The notes: generated by a model not told the origin, from the letters alone. 64,000 nucleotides of DNA from Ectopseudomonas mendocina (GCF_016008875.1 NZ_JADTQG010000011.1:124001-188000), one strand, 5' to 3'; counted from the first letter of the stretch, positions 1 to 11,818 are shown. Numbers and translations: made by a program.

Positions 1-667
<667 letters not shown>

Positions 668-710
668 TCGACCAGCATTTTCAGGTGGGAACTTTTCTCG
701 ATTGAGGTTA

Positions 711-736
711 TTGTAATGTTATTACATTAATTACAA
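711..736 (+). promoter_or_regulatory. Zur/Fur-family-like operator inside a candidate promoter
   Basis: The AT-rich gap after algW holds TAATGT-TATT-ACATTA (714-729), a perfect 6-4-6 palindrome. It is nested in a wider TTGTAAT...ATTACAA inverted pair (711-736). A weak promoter can be drawn around it: TTGAGG at 702-707, 18 bases, then ATTAAT at 726-731, so a bound repressor would block RNA polymerase. The ATGT/ACAT palindrome resembles published proteobacterial Zur boxes more than the GATAAT repeats of Fur. The assignment to Zur is inference. Confidence 0.5.
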
Positions 737-753
737 TTCTCTGGAGATTCCCC

Positions 754-2835
754 TTGCGCGCCACCACCGCCCTGCTTGCCGGCAGCCTGCTAACACCTTG
801 GGTCGTTGCCGCAGAATCTCCGGCCCAGCTCGCTGACAGCATTATCAGCGCCCCCAGCGAACAGGCCGATGGGCCGGTGCAGGGCTACCGCGCCAAACGC
901 TCGGCCAGCGCCACCCGCACCGATACGCCGATCAGCGAGATTCCTCAGGCCATTAGCGTGGTGCCCGCGCAGGTGCTGGAGGATCTCGGCAGCACTCGTA
1001 TCGATCGCGCCCTGGACTTCGCCGGCGGTGTGTCGCGGCAGAACAACTTTGGGGGCCTGACCTTTCTCAACTACAGCGTGCGCGGCTTCACCACCGGCGA
1101 GCTGTATCGCAACGGCTTCGCCATCAACCGCGGCAGCTACAGCTCGCCGGACGCCTCGGCCATCGAGCGCCTGGAAGTGCTCAAGGGACCGGCTGCCGCG
1201 CTGTACGGGCGTGGCGACCCCGGCGGGCTGGTCAACATCGTCACCAAGCGCCCGCAGCTCGAAGCTTTCACGCAGTTCAAGGCCAGTGCCGGGCGCTGGG
1301 ATCGCTACCGCAGCAGCCTCGACGTCAACAGCCCGCTGAACGACGAAGGCACGCTGCTCTCGCGGGTCAACCTGGCGGTGGAGGACAACGGCAGCTTCCG
1401 CGATCACGTCGGCAATCAACGGCAGATCGTCAACCCGACATTCAGCTGGCAACTGTCGCCTGACACCCTGCTGATGATCGACAGCGAGTTCTCGCGCACC
1501 GATGCGGTATTCGACCGTGGCATTCCCGCCGTCGACGGCAAGACGGGAGTGGTCAAGCGCTCTACCTTCCTAGGCGAGCCCAACGACGGCAAGATTCGCA
1601 ACGACAACCAGTTGCTGCAGGTAAGCCTCGAGCACTACCTGAGCGATGCCTGGAAAATGCGCCTTGCCAGCCATTACAGCCAGGGCACCCTGGACGGCAA
1701 CAGCTCCGAGACGTCGCGGCTGATCGGTGATCAGGTCACTCGTTTTTACCGCGAGCGCAGCTTCGAGTGGAACGACAGCATCACCCAGGCCGAGCTCCAC
1801 GGTCAGTTCGAGTGGGCCGGCTGGCAGCACCAGACGCTGCTGGGCCTGGAATACGAGAACTACCGCAACAGCCAGAAGTACCCGCAAAGCGTCACCGGCC
1901 TCGGCTACGGTCTGGACATCTATAACCCGATCTACGGCCAGCCCAAGCCCCCCATCGTCAACCCCAACGACTTTCACGAGCACACGGAAAGCTATGCCCT
2001 CAATCTGCAGGACCAGATCAGCTTCAGCGAACGCTGGAGCGGCCTGCTCGGCGTGCGCCTGGAACGTTTCGAGCAAACCGCCCTGAACCGCAGCACGCGG
2101 GTCAGCAACGAGCAGAGCAAGGATGTCGCCACACCGCGCGCCGGCCTGCTCTACCAGCTGACTCCAGAAGTCGGCGTGTTCGCCAACGCCTCGATGTCGT
2201 TCAAGCCCAACGCCATCGGCGCCCAGGGCCAGGTGTTCAAGCCGGAGAAAGGTCTCGGCTACGAGACCGGCCTGAAGCTCGACCTGGCAGACGGGCGCAT
2301 CGGCGCCACCGTGGCGTTGTTCCATATCGAAAAGGAAAACGTGCTGACCGCCGACCCGAACAGCCCCGGCGACAGTATCGCCGCCGGCAAGGCCCGCAGC
2401 CAGGGCCTGGATCTGCAGGTCAGCGGCCAGCTCAGCGACGCCCTAAGGGTAATCGGCGCCTACGCCTATATCGACGCCGAGGTAACCAAGGACAACAGCA
2501 TCCCCGAGGGTAGCGACCTGCTCGGCATCGCCCGCAACAGCGCCAGCCTGATGAGCGTTTACCAATTCCAGGGCGGCGCGCTGCAGGGTTCCGAACTGGG
2601 GGCAGCGATCACCTACGTTGGCGACCGTTCCGGGCAGACCGGCAGCGATTTCGAATTGCCGGCCTACACCACGGTCGACCTGCTCGCCCGCTGGCAGGCG
2701 ACGAACGATCTGAGCCTGGGCCTGAATCTCAACAATCTGTTCGACCGCAAGTACTACGAACGCGCGTTCAACAACGTCTGGGTAATACCCGGCGACCCAC
2801 GCAACCTCAGCGTCAGCCTGACCCTCAACCTCTGA
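754..2835 (+). CDS. TonB-dependent outer-membrane receptor, siderophore/metallophore type
   Basis: This is a 693-residue outer-membrane receptor with a short signal peptide ending near AAES. A plug domain follows (about residues 55-165, with IPQAISVVP, the SVRGF segment and the RLEVLKGPAAALYGRGDPGG motif). The rest is a 22-strand-type beta-barrel with the late NLFDRKYYE motif typical of FhuA/FpvA-like receptors. The start is TTG at 754, chosen because GGAGA at 743-747 is correctly spaced and no upstream ATG gives a signal peptide. The C-terminus is SLTLNL rather than the usual aromatic residue. It sits 13 bases before a DUF4198 gene and behind a Zur-like palindrome, so zinc- or metallophore-linked uptake is more likely than plain ferric siderophore uptake. 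The substrate is not determinable here. The pair interrupts the algW-hisC neighbourhood and may be an insertion. Confidence 0.88.
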   Translation: MRATTALLAGSLLTPWVVAAESPAQLADSIISAPSEQADGPVQGYRAKRSASATRTDTPISEIPQAISVVPAQVLEDLGSTRIDRALDFAGGVSRQNNFGGLTFLNYSVRGFTTGELYRNGFAINRGSYSSPDASAIERLEVLKGPAAALYGRGDPGGLVNIVTKRPQLEAFTQFKASAGRWDRYRSSLDVNSPLNDEGTLLSRVNLAVEDNGSFRDHVGNQRQIVNPTFSWQLSPDTLLMIDSEFSRTDAVFDRGIPAVDGKTGVVKRSTFLGEPNDGKIRNDNQLLQVSLEHYLSDAWKMRLASHYSQGTLDGNSSETSRLIGDQVTRFYRERSFEWNDSITQAELHGQFEWAGWQHQTLLGLEYENYRNSQKYPQSVTGLGYGLDIYNPIYGQPKPPIVNPNDFHEHTESYALNLQDQISFSERWSGLLGVRLERFEQTALNRSTRVSNEQSKDVATPRAGLLYQLTPEVGVFANASMSFKPNAIGAQGQVFKPEKGLGYETGLKLDLADGRIGATVALFHIEKENVLTADPNSPGDSIAAGKARSQGLDLQVSGQLSDALRVIGAYAYIDAEVTKDNSIPEGSDLLGIARNSASLMSVYQFQGGALQGSELGAAITYVGDRSGQTGSDFELPAYTTVDLLARWQATNDLSLGLNLNNLFDRKYYERAFNNVWVIPGDPRNLSVSLTLNL

Positions 2836-2848
2836 ATCGGAGATTCAC

Positions 2849-3568
2849 ATGCGTATTCCTGCCTACCTGCTCCTCGCCGGCCTGTTCGCCAGCAGCGGCG
2901 CTCTCGCCCACGGCCTGTGGACTGAAGAGCGACGCGGCAACATCGAAGTGGTCTATGGCCACGGTGCCGAAGACAACGCCTTCAAGGCGGAAAAGATCAG
3001 CGGCGCCTGGGCTTACGATGTGGCCGGCAAGATGATTCCGGTAACCGTTGAACGCCTGGGTGACCACGCCCGCCTGCAGCCACTGAAAAAGCCCGCCGTG
3101 CTGGGCGTGGCACTGGACAACGGCGCCTGGTCGAAAACCCCGGACGGCAAATGGGTCAATCAGGGCCGTAGCCAGGTGCCGGACTCATCCGAGTCACTGC
3201 ACACCTACAAATTCAGCCTGGCGATCTACGCCGAAGGCGCCAAGCTCCCCGATCTCAAGGCGCTCAAACTGGTCATCGTTCCGGAGACCGATCCGCTCAA
3301 GGTCGGCCCGGGCAAGCCGCTGCCGGTACGCGTGCTGGCCGACGGCAAGCCGCTCGCAGGCGTCGAGCTGGTTGGTGATTACCGTGGCGCGCCGCACCAG
3401 GTCAGCGCCAAGACCGATGCCGAGGGCCGCGCTCAGGTCATGGTGCGCAACGAAGGGTTGAATATCATCAGCGCTTCGGTCTACCTGCCGGTGAAGAACG
3501 ACCCGAACATCGAACGCCGTGGTCTGTTCACCTCGCTGACCTTCCTCGGCGAACCGCATCACGAGTGA
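2849..3568 (+). CDS. DUF4198-family periplasmic protein, probable metal-uptake partner of the TonB receptor
   Basis: This 239-residue secreted protein has a clear signal peptide (MRIPAYLLLAGLFASSGALA). Predicted cleavage leaves His as the first mature residue (HGLWTEERRG). DUF4198 proteins, including the NikK family, are known in nickel and cobalt uptake loci, where an N-terminal His can bind metal. The sequence ends in HHE and has an Ig-like second half (VGPGKPLPVRVLADGKPLAGVEL...) typical of the family. The start ATG has GGAGA upstream and the gene lies 13 bases after the receptor, so they are almost surely co-transcribed. The exact ligand is unknown. A role in capturing zinc or another divalent metal in the periplasm is inference from family and operator. 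Confidence 0.75.
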   Translation: MRIPAYLLLAGLFASSGALAHGLWTEERRGNIEVVYGHGAEDNAFKAEKISGAWAYDVAGKMIPVTVERLGDHARLQPLKKPAVLGVALDNGAWSKTPDGKWVNQGRSQVPDSSESLHTYKFSLAIYAEGAKLPDLKALKLVIVPETDPLKVGPGKPLPVRVLADGKPLAGVELVGDYRGAPHQVSAKTDAEGRAQVMVRNEGLNIISASVYLPVKNDPNIERRGLFTSLTFLGEPHHE

Positions 3569-3587
3569 TTCCCGCGGAAAGCGCATG

Positions 3588-3625
3588 AAAAAGCCGGTGG
3601 CGCATGAGCGTCACCGGCTTTTTTT
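3588..3625. terminator. Bidirectional rho-independent terminator
   Basis: AAAGCCGGTG and CACCGGCTTT form a stem around a 12-base loop. A runs lie on the left and seven Ts on the right, so it can stop both the TonB/DUF4198 transcript and the converging hisC transcript. Confidence 0.9.
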
Positions 3626-3642
3626 GCAACCTGCTGCCTGGC

Positions 3643-4695
3643 TTACAGGCCTTGCAGGGCGTCCAGCAGAGCCTGGTTCTGCTCCGCCGTACCGATGGTG
3701 ATACGCAGAAACTGAGCGATGCGCTGCTGCTTGAAATGACGCACGATCACGCCCTGCTCCCGCAATCCTGCCGCCAGGCTCGCGGCATCCTTGCCAGGAT
3801 GACGGGCGAAGACAAAGTTGGCTGCCGACGGCAATACGTCGAAGCCAAGATCCTGCAATCCGGCGACCACCACCTCGCGGCTGGCAATCACCTGCTGGCA
3901 GGTCTTTTCGAAATAATCACGATCCTCGAACGCTGCTGCCGCACCGGCGATGGCCATGCGATCGAGCGGGTAGGAGTTGAAGCTGTTCTTGATCCGCTCC
4001 AGCGCCTCGATCAGATCCGGATGACCGACCGCGATGCCGACGCGCAGGCCGGCCAGCGAACGCGACTTGGACAAGGTCTGGGTGACCAGCAGGTTCGGGT
4101 ACTTGTCGACCAGAGCGATGGCACTTTGGCCGCCGAAGTCGATGTAGGCCTCATCGACCAGCACTACTGAATCCGGGCTGCCCTGCAGCAGCCGCTCGAC
4201 AGCATCGAGGGGCAGCAGACAACCGGTCGGCGCGTTGGGGTTGGGGAAGATGATGCCGGCGTTCGGCTTGGCGTAATCCTCAACGCGGATCTGGAACTCA
4301 TCATCCAGCGCCACCTGCTCGAAGTCGATGCCATACAGGCCGCAGTAAACCGGGTAGAAGCTGTAGCTGATATCCGGGAACAGCAGCGGCGCATCGTGCT
4401 GGAACAGGCCGTGGAAGGCATGTGCCAGGACTTCGTCGGAACCGTTACCGACGAACACCTGGGCGGTGCTCACGCCATAATAGTCGGCCACTGCCTGTTT
4501 CAGGCGGTCGCCGTTGGGATCCGGATACAGACGCAGGTCGTCGTTGACCTCGGCCTGCATCGCCGCGATGGCTTTGGGCGACGGGCCATAGGGGTTCTCG
4601 TTGGTGTTGAGCTTGACCAGCTTGCTCAGCTTGGGTTGCTCACCCGGCACGTAGGGCACCAGGTCCTTGACGAAGGGGCTCCAGAATTTGCTCAT
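3643..4695 (-). CDS. hisC: Histidinol-phosphate aminotransferase
   Basis: This 350-residue PLP-dependent class I/II aminotransferase converts imidazole acetol-phosphate to histidinol phosphate using glutamate. The N-terminal [12 protein letters not shown] motif, the PNPNAPTG stretch, the DEAYIDF loop and the PLP lysine (K210 in [16 protein letters not shown]) are all present, and the length is normal. AGGAGA precedes the ATG. It is the last gene of the hisG-hisD-hisC series and is separated from hisD by a REP-type palindrome. Pseudomonas has a second hisC elsewhere, so the paralogue label (hisC1) is from synteny only. Confidence 0.95.
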   Translation of the reverse strand: MSKFWSPFVKDLVPYVPGEQPKLSKLVKLNTNENPYGPSPKAIAAMQAEVNDDLRLYPDPNGDRLKQAVADYYGVSTAQVFVGNGSDEVLAHAFHGLFQHDAPLLFPDISYSFYPVYCGLYGIDFEQVALDDEFQIRVEDYAKPNAGIIFPNPNAPTGCLLPLDAVERLLQGSPDSVVLVDEAYIDFGGQSAIALVDKYPNLLVTQTLSKSRSLAGLRVGIAVGHPDLIEALERIKNSFNSYPLDRMAIAGAAAAFEDRDYFEKTCQQVIASREVVVAGLQDLGFDVLPSAANFVFARHPGKDAASLAAGLREQGVIVRHFKQQRIAQFLRITIGTAEQNQALLDALQGL

Positions 4696-4733
4696 CTGCC
4701 CTTCTCTCCTCGAATGCGGTTCGCGTTGCTTTT

Positions 4734-4787
4734 GTAGGAGCGAGCTTGCTCGCGAAAATGGCGTTCGCGAGCAGAACTCGCTTCTAC
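4734..4787. repeat. REP/BIME-type inverted pair inside the his operon
   Basis: GTAGGAGCGAGCTTGCTCGC and, on the other side, GCGAGCAGAACTCGCTTCTAC face each other around a short spacer, giving a long imperfect hairpin. This is the common Pseudomonas GTAGGAGCGAGCTTGCTCGCGAA type of extragenic palindrome. It occupies most of the 102-base gap between hisD and hisC and could attenuate or stabilise the mRNA there. Confidence 0.8.
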
Positions 4788-4797
4788 GCGGTTCAGG

Positions 4798-6108
4798 TCA
4801 CTCTCTGATGCGGTACTCGGCGCTGCGTGCATGCGCGGTCAGCGACTCGCCACGGGCCAGCACCGAAGCGCTCTTGCCCAGTTCCGACGCGCCGTCCGGC
4901 GAGCAGAAGATGATCGACGAACGTTTCTGGAAGTCGTACACCCCCAGCGGCGAGGAAAAGCGCGCAGTTCCGGAAGTGGGCAGCACGTGATTCGGGCCAG
5001 CCACGTAATCGCCCAGGGCTTCTGCGGTGTAGCGCCCCATGAAGATGGCGCCGGCGTGGCGGATCTGCGGCAACCAGGCTTCCGGATCGGCCACCGACAG
5101 CTCCAGGTGCTCCGGTGCGATGCGGTTGGCAACGATGATGGCCTGAGCCATGTCCGCCACCTGGATCAGCGCGCCACGACCTTCCAGCGAGGTGCGGATG
5201 ATCTCGGCACGCTCCATGGTCGGCAGCAGCTTGGCGATGCTTTCGGCGACGCGATCGAGGAAGGCGGCATCCGGGCTGACCAGGATCGACTGGGCATCCT
5301 CGTCGTGCTCGGCCTGGGAGAACAGGTCCATGGCGATCCAGTCCGGATCGGTCTGGCCGTCGCAGACCACCAGGATTTCCGACGGGCCGGCGATCATGTC
5401 GATGCCCACCTTGCCGAACACATGGCGCTTGGCCGTGGCCACGTAGATGTTGCCCGGGCCGACGATCTTGTCCACCGGCGGTACGCTCTCGGTGCCATAC
5501 GCCAACGCGGCGACGGCCTGGGCGCCACCGATGGTGAAGACGCGGTCGACGCCGGCGATGGCGGCAGCAGCCAGGACGATTTCATTGATTTCGCCGCGCG
5601 GGGTCGGCACCACCATGACCACCTCGGGCACGCCGGCGACCTTGGCCGGGATGGCATTCATCAGCACCGACGATGGATAGGACGCCTTGCCGCCCGGCAC
5701 GTAAAGGCCGGCGCGATCCAGCGGCGTGACCTTCTGCCCCAGCACAGTGCCGTCGGCTTCGGTGTAGCGCCAGGAGTCCTGCTTCTGCTTCTCGTGGTAG
5801 CTGCGCACGCGCTCGGCGGCCACTTCCAGCGCCTGGCGCTGCTCGGCGCTGATGCGGGTCAGGGCCAGCTCCAGACGCTCGCGCGACAGGATCAGGTCGG
5901 CCATGGAGGCGACCTCAAGGCCATCGAAACGCTGGGTGTATTCGACCAGGGCGGCGTCGCCGCGCTCGCGCACGGCCTGGATGATTTCCAGCACGCGCTG
6001 GTTGACGCCATCGTCGGAGACGCTTTCCCAGGACAGCAGATGATCCAGATGACGCGCGAAGTCCGTGTCGGCGGCGTTGAGTCGGCGGATGGCAACGGGT
6101 GCGGTCAT
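4798..6108 (-). CDS. hisD: Histidinol dehydrogenase
   Basis: This 436-residue zinc enzyme oxidises histidinol to histidine in two NAD-dependent steps. Zinc ligands typical of the family can be placed at Q266 and H269 ([11 protein letters not shown]) and D367 (GDYVAGPNH). The general-base pair is E333-H334 (APEHLEL). I start it at ATG 6108 ([10 protein letters not shown]) because GAGG lies about 11 bases upstream and the residues further 5' are not family-like; the open frame continues to 6180. It follows hisG with a 125-base gap that contains no repeat. Confidence 0.95.
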   Translation of the reverse strand: MTAPVAIRRLNAADTDFARHLDHLLSWESVSDDGVNQRVLEIIQAVRERGDAALVEYTQRFDGLEVASMADLILSRERLELALTRISAEQRQALEVAAERVRSYHEKQKQDSWRYTEADGTVLGQKVTPLDRAGLYVPGGKASYPSSVLMNAIPAKVAGVPEVVMVVPTPRGEINEIVLAAAAIAGVDRVFTIGGAQAVAALAYGTESVPPVDKIVGPGNIYVATAKRHVFGKVGIDMIAGPSEILVVCDGQTDPDWIAMDLFSQAEHDEDAQSILVSPDAAFLDRVAESIAKLLPTMERAEIIRTSLEGRGALIQVADMAQAIIVANRIAPEHLELSVADPEAWLPQIRHAGAIFMGRYTAEALGDYVAGPNHVLPTSGTARFSSPLGVYDFQKRSSIIFCSPDGASELGKSASVLARGESLTAHARSAEYRIRE

Positions 6109-6233
6109 AGCGAAAGCCTCATTAAATGGCGTTTTTCTCGGGCGCCCGTAATGTAGCAAGCCCACCGTGCGGGCACCCAAGAAAAATGGCTATGACACGG
6201 ATAGGCTGCCGCGACCAGAGGTCGCGAAAAGAG

Positions 6234-6869
6234 TCAGCCTTGGTGTCGCGCCTCGACGGCGCCACGCAGGGTTTCGATCAGCGCCTGGATGCGCGCGTGC
6301 TGCATCTTCATCGACGCCTTGTTGACGATCAGGCGCGAGCTGATGGTGGCGATCATTTCCTGCGGTTCCAGGCCGTTGGCACGCAGAGTGTTGCCGGTGT
6401 CGACCACGTCGATGATCTTATCGGCCAGCCCCACCAGCGGCGCCAACTCCATCGAGCCGTACAGCTTGATGATGTCGACTTGGCGGCCCTGCTCGGCGTA
6501 GTAGCGCTTGGCAACGTTGACGAACTTGGTGGCCACACGCAGGCGTCCTTTCGGCTCCGGCGCGCCGACCTTGCCGGCGGTCATCAGCTTGCACTTGGCG
6601 ATCTGCAGATCCAGCGGCTCGTAGATGCCCTGGCCGCCGTATTCCATCAGTACGTCCTTGCCTGCCACGCCGAGGTCGGCGGCGCCATGCTCGACATAGG
6701 TCGGCACGTCGGTGGCACGCACGATCAACAGGCGCACGTCATCCTGAGTGGTGGGGATGATCAGCTTGCGGCTCTTGTCCGGGTTCTCGGTCGGCTGGAT
6801 ACCGGCAGCCGCCAGCAGCGGCAGGGTGTCATCGAGAATGCGGCCTTTGGACAGGGCGATGGTCAGCAT
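6234..6869 (-). CDS. hisG: ATP phosphoribosyltransferase, short form
   Basis: This 211-residue enzyme makes the first committed step of histidine synthesis, joining ATP and PRPP. It is the short HisG type, which lacks the C-terminal regulatory domain and therefore needs the HisZ regulatory subunit, encoded elsewhere in Pseudomonas. The start [18 protein letters not shown] and the PRPP-binding stretch [15 protein letters not shown] are diagnostic. AAGGAAA lies upstream of the ATG. It is read after murA with a 69-base gap in the same train. Confidence 0.95.
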   Translation of the reverse strand: MLTIALSKGRILDDTLPLLAAAGIQPTENPDKSRKLIIPTTQDDVRLLIVRATDVPTYVEHGAADLGVAGKDVLMEYGGQGIYEPLDLQIAKCKLMTAGKVGAPEPKGRLRVATKFVNVAKRYYAEQGRQVDIIKLYGSMELAPLVGLADKIIDVVDTGNTLRANGLEPQEMIATISSRLIVNKASMKMQHARIQALIETLRGAVEARHQG

Positions 6870-6938
6870 GAAACGGTTTCCTTGAGCGGAAGCGGCCGCC
6901 CCGAAAGGGAGCGACCTTACGACAACGGACGCAGGCGA

Positions 6939-8466
<1,528 letters not shown>

Positions 8467-8515
8467 GCTCGACCTCGACTGACGCATTCGGGCTACCTAC
8501 GCCCGCGGGTCGGCC

Positions 8516-8544
8516 ATCATACAAAAAAGCCTCCCGCCTGCGAA
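8516..8544 (-). promoter_or_regulatory. Candidate sigma-70 promoter for ibaG-murA-his
   Basis: Read on the minus strand, TTCGCA (8539-8544), 17 bases and TATGAT (8516-8521) lie in the 118-base gap between mlaB and ibaG. This would let murA and the his genes be transcribed apart from mla. Only two motif matches support it. Confidence 0.35.
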
Positions 8545-8584
8545 CCCCGCCAGCAGCGGTGCTGACGGAACGACGGGAAGCGCT

Positions 8585-8893
8585 TCACGGTTGCAGCGGC
8601 AGCAACTCCAGCAGGCCGCCTACCTGGGCGATCTCGCGCATGTCCTCGGGCAGCGCACTAATCGACAGCTCACGCCCTGCCTTGCGCGCATCACGAACGA
8701 ACGCCAGCAGCAGCGCCAGACCGACGCTGCTGGATTTCTCCACCGCACTGCAGTCGAGCGACAGCTGCGCGGCGCTGCTGGCGGCGATCAAACGCGCGCC
8801 TTGCTCACGCAACTGCGGGCCGGTGCGGTAATCGAGCACACCACTGAGCTGCAGTTGCCCAGCGGCGCGCTCGCTGATGCTCGCCTGACTCAC
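8585..8893 (-). CDS. mlaB: STAS-domain protein MlaB of the phospholipid ABC transporter
   Basis: This 102-residue STAS-domain protein is the cytoplasmic partner that stabilises the MlaF ATPase. The central LDCSAVEKSSSVGLALLLAFVRDAR segment is the STAS core, with the conserved D-x-S-x-x-x-S-S pattern. Its start is GTG at 8893, overlapping the mlaC stop by four bases (GTGA), so translation is coupled. No ATG is in frame nearby. Confidence 0.9.
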   Translation of the reverse strand: MSQASISERAAGQLQLSGVLDYRTGPQLREQGARLIAASSAAQLSLDCSAVEKSSSVGLALLLAFVRDARKAGRELSISALPEDMREIAQVGGLLELLPLQP

Positions 8894-9522
8894 GATTCGC
8901 CCCGAGCCTGGCGCGCCCTGGCCACGGTATCGGCCCAGGTGTCGATGACCTTGTCCAGATCGTTGCGGTTGTTCTGCATCGACTGGGCGAACTGGTCGCG
9001 GAACAGTTTGCCGACGTTGATGCCATTGATCACCACGTTGCGCAGCTTCCAGGTGCCATCCTGGGAAACCATGGTGTAGGACAACGGATAGACCACGCCC
9101 TTGCCGTCGCGGATTTCCATGCCGACCGACGTGCGCTCGGCGTCCTGCTTGCCGCTGGCTGGCAGTACGCGGATGTCCTGGTTGTTGTATTCGAGCAGGG
9201 CGTTGCCATAGAACTGCATCAGGCTGCGCTTGAAGTTCTCCTGGAAGCGGCTCATCTGCTCGGGTGAGGCCTGACGCGAGTAGCGCACGGTCATCACGCC
9301 ACGGGAGATGCCATCGACGTCGACCACCGGGCCGAGAATCTCGTTGAGCGACTCGTAGAACGCATAGGGGTCGCTGCGATAGCGCTCCTTGTTGGCCTTG
9401 AGGTCGGCCAGCAGGGTATCGGTGGTCTGCTGCACCACCTCATGGGCGCTTGGCGCGGCAACGGCCAGCAGCGGCATGGCGGCAAGCAGCGCCAGCAGGG
9501 AATTACGCACGGTCTTGAACAT
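8890..9522 (-). CDS. mlaC: Periplasmic phospholipid-binding protein MlaC
   Basis: This 210-residue secreted protein (signal peptide MFKTVRNSLLALLAAMPLLAVAA) belongs to the MlaC/Ttg2D family. It shuttles phospholipids across the periplasm between the outer-membrane MlaA-porin complex and MlaFEDB. The YRSDPYAFYESLNEILGPVVD region and the C-terminal KLFRDQFAQSM helix match the family. I use ATG 9522, with GAGGG upstream, because it gives a clean signal peptide. It overlaps mlaB by four bases. Confidence 0.93.
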   Translation of the reverse strand: MFKTVRNSLLALLAAMPLLAVAAPSAHEVVQQTTDTLLADLKANKERYRSDPYAFYESLNEILGPVVDVDGISRGVMTVRYSRQASPEQMSRFQENFKRSLMQFYGNALLEYNNQDIRVLPASGKQDAERTSVGMEIRDGKGVVYPLSYTMVSQDGTWKLRNVVINGINVGKLFRDQFAQSMQNNRNDLDKVIDTWADTVARARQARGES

Positions 9523-9536
9523 GTCAGGAGCCCTCA

Positions 9537-10007
9537 TCAATTGGCTTCATCTTTATTGACCGAATTAAGCAGGAATTTGCCAATCAGGTCTTCCAGCACC
9601 AGCGAGGACTGCGTGTCGTGGATGGTACTGCCATCCTTGAGCACCTCCTCGTCACCACCGACGCTGATACCGATGTACTTCTCACCGAGCAGACCTGCAG
9701 TCAGGATCGACGCGGTGGAATCCTCGGGCAGGTTATTGACGTTGCCATCGAGCTCCAGGGTCACTCGGCCCATGTAACTGTCGCGGTCCAGGTCGACGGC
9801 GGTGACTTTGCCGATGCTCACGCCGGCCATGGTCACCTTGGCGCGCACGGTCAGCCCGGCGATGTTGTCGAAGTAGGCGTAGACCTTGTAGGTATCGCCT
9901 GCACTGCCGACGCTCAGGCCGCTGACGCGCAGGGCCAACAGCAGCAGGGCCAGCACACCGGCCATGAGGAACAGGCCGACACCAATCTCCAGCGTGCGGT
10001 TTTGCAT
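9537..10007 (-). CDS. mlaD: MCE-domain protein MlaD
   Basis: This 156-residue protein has one N-terminal membrane helix (about residues 8-28) and one MCE domain (YFDNIAGLTVRAKVTMAGVSIGKV). It assembles as a hexameric ring on MlaE and channels phospholipid. The start ATG at 10007 overlaps the mlaE stop (TGATG). The reading frame is open further upstream, but those residues are antisense-like and overlap mlaE. Confidence 0.94.
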   Translation of the reverse strand: MQNRTLEIGVGLFLMAGVLALLLLALRVSGLSVGSAGDTYKVYAYFDNIAGLTVRAKVTMAGVSIGKVTAVDLDRDSYMGRVTLELDGNVNNLPEDSTASILTAGLLGEKYIGISVGGDEEVLKDGSTIHDTQSSLVLEDLIGKFLLNSVNKDEAN

Positions 10008-10804
10008 CAGAAGTCTCCAAACATCAAAGCGGTCAGAATGAAATCCAGGCCAAGCACGGCCAGCGAGGCATACACCACGGTGCGCGTGGTCGCGCGGCTG
10101 ATGCCCTCGGAAGTGGGTTCGCAATCGTAGCCCTGGAACACGGCGATCCAGGTCACTACGAAGGCGAAGACGATGCTCTTGATCACGCCATTGAGCACAT
10201 CGTCATAAAAGGAAACACTGTTCTGCATGTTGGACCAGAACGAGCCCTCGTAGACGCCCAGCCAGTCCACGGCGACCATCGCCCCGCCCCAGATGCCGAC
10301 GACGCTGAAGATCATCGCCAACAGCGGCATCGAGATGAAGCCGGCCCACAGCCGTGGCGCGACGATGTACTTGAGCGGGTCGACACCGATCATCTCCAGG
10401 CTGGAGAGCTGCTCGGTCGACTTCATGTTGCCGATTTCGGCGGTCAGCGCCGAACCTGCTCGACCGGCGAACAGCAGCGCAGTGACCACCGGCCCCAGTT
10501 CACGCAGCAGGGTCAGGGCGACCATCTGCCCGACAGCCTGCTCGGAGCCATAGCTGACCAGGATGTTGTAGCCCTGCAGGGCCAGCACCATGCCGATGAA
10601 AACGCCGGAGACGACGATGATCGCCAGCGACATCACGCCGACCGCGAACAGTTGTTTGATCAACAGTTGCAACGGCTTGCCGGCGCGACTGCGGCCGAAC
10701 AGCGCGCCGACCAGGAACAGCACCGAGCGCCCCAGCGTCGCGACCACATCGATACCCGCACGACCGAACAGCCGCAGCCGTTCGAGCGGTGAAATTCTGC
10801 GCAT
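10007..10804 (-). CDS. mlaE: Phospholipid ABC transporter permease MlaE
   Basis: This 265-residue integral membrane permease of the MlaE/DUF140 family has five to six hydrophobic segments. The diagnostic [34 protein letters not shown] loop contacts MlaF. Start ATG 10804 shares one base with the mlaF stop (TGATG). Together with MlaF, MlaD and MlaB it forms the inner-membrane complex that maintains outer-membrane lipid asymmetry; in P. putida this locus is known as ttg2 (toluene tolerance). Confidence 0.95.
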   Translation of the reverse strand: MRRISPLERLRLFGRAGIDVVATLGRSVLFLVGALFGRSRAGKPLQLLIKQLFAVGVMSLAIIVVSGVFIGMVLALQGYNILVSYGSEQAVGQMVALTLLRELGPVVTALLFAGRAGSALTAEIGNMKSTEQLSSLEMIGVDPLKYIVAPRLWAGFISMPLLAMIFSVVGIWGGAMVAVDWLGVYEGSFWSNMQNSVSFYDDVLNGVIKSIVFAFVVTWIAVFQGYDCEPTSEGISRATTRTVVYASLAVLGLDFILTALMFGDF

Positions 10805-11613
10805 CAACCTCTCCCCAACAGATCTTCGCGGTAATCCGGCGCTGGAAAATGGAACGGCACCGGGCCGTCCGGAATGCCCTTCATGAACTGACGAATACGC
10901 GGATTATCCGACTCCATCAGCTCGGCCGGCGTGCCCTGCCCCAATACCTGCGCATCACCAACAACGTAGATGTAGTCGGCAATGCTGGCGGTTTCTGCGA
11001 GATCGTGAGAGACCACCACGCTGGTGATCCCCAGCGCATCGTTGAGCAGACGAATCAGACGCACCAGCACGCCCATGGCGATGGGGTCCTGGCCGACGAA
11101 CGGCTCGTCATACAGCAGAATTTGCGGATCGAGAGCGATAGCGCGGGCCAGCGCCACACGACGTTTCATGCCGCCGGACAGCTCGTCCGGCATCAGCTCC
11201 AGCGCGCCGCGCAGGCCAACGGCCTGCAGTTTCATCAGGACGATGTCGCGAATCATCTCTTCCGGAAGCTTGGTGTGCACATGTAGCGGGAACGCCACGT
11301 TCTCGAACACGTCGAGATCGGTGAACAGCGCGCCGCTCTGAAACAGCACGCCCATCTGCTTGCGCATGTCGAACAGCTCATCCCGCGACAGCTTCGGCAG
11401 GCTCACGCCGTCAACGCGGACATCGCCTGCGGAGGGGCGCAGCTCGGCGGCGATCAGACGCAACAAGGTAGTCTTGCCGCAGCCGGAGGGGCCCATGATG
11501 CCGGTGACCTTACCGCGCGGAATGCGGATGTCGACCTTATCGAAAATCGACCGCGCGCCGCGCTGAAAGCTGACGCCCTGCAACTCGATCGCGTACTCGT
11601 GCTCGGCGCTCAT
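10804..11613 (-). CDS. mlaF: Phospholipid ABC transporter ATPase MlaF
   Basis: This 269-residue ATP-binding subunit has Walker A GPSGCGKT (41-48), signature LSGGM (145-149) and Walker B ILLYDE (165-170). Start ATG 11613 ([11 protein letters not shown]) has AGGAG directly upstream; the longer open frame to 11742 is non-homologous. It is the first gene of the mlaFEDCB-ibaG-murA-hisGDC train and faces kdsD across a 243-base divergent intergenic region. Confidence 0.95.
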   Translation of the reverse strand: MSAEHEYAIELQGVSFQRGARSIFDKVDIRIPRGKVTGIMGPSGCGKTTLLRLIAAELRPSAGDVRVDGVSLPKLSRDELFDMRKQMGVLFQSGALFTDLDVFENVAFPLHVHTKLPEEMIRDIVLMKLQAVGLRGALELMPDELSGGMKRRVALARAIALDPQILLYDEPFVGQDPIAMGVLVRLIRLLNDALGITSVVVSHDLAETASIADYIYVVGDAQVLGQGTPAELMESDNPRIRQFMKGIPDGPVPFHFPAPDYREDLLGRG

Positions 11614-11818
11614 CTGAACTCCTCGAAAACCAGGCCTTCCTTGCAGACGCCGCCTCCCGATGCCAAGACACGCGCCGGCCAGAGGGGGCCAAAATGGCCG
11701 CGAACTATAGCATTTGCCGGACATGCCGCCCAATAGCGCCACAATACGGCGTTCAGACTTGCGACAGCTTCGACAATGGCTGCTTAAAGCAGAGGTGAGC
11801 GCAGAAAGCTTTTCCCGT

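Noticed and set aside
4831..6156. Long plus-strand open frame (441 codons) antisense to hisD
   Set aside because: It has a His/Arg/Gly-rich composition typical of GC-rich antisense frames, while the hisD protein on the other strand has full family motifs.
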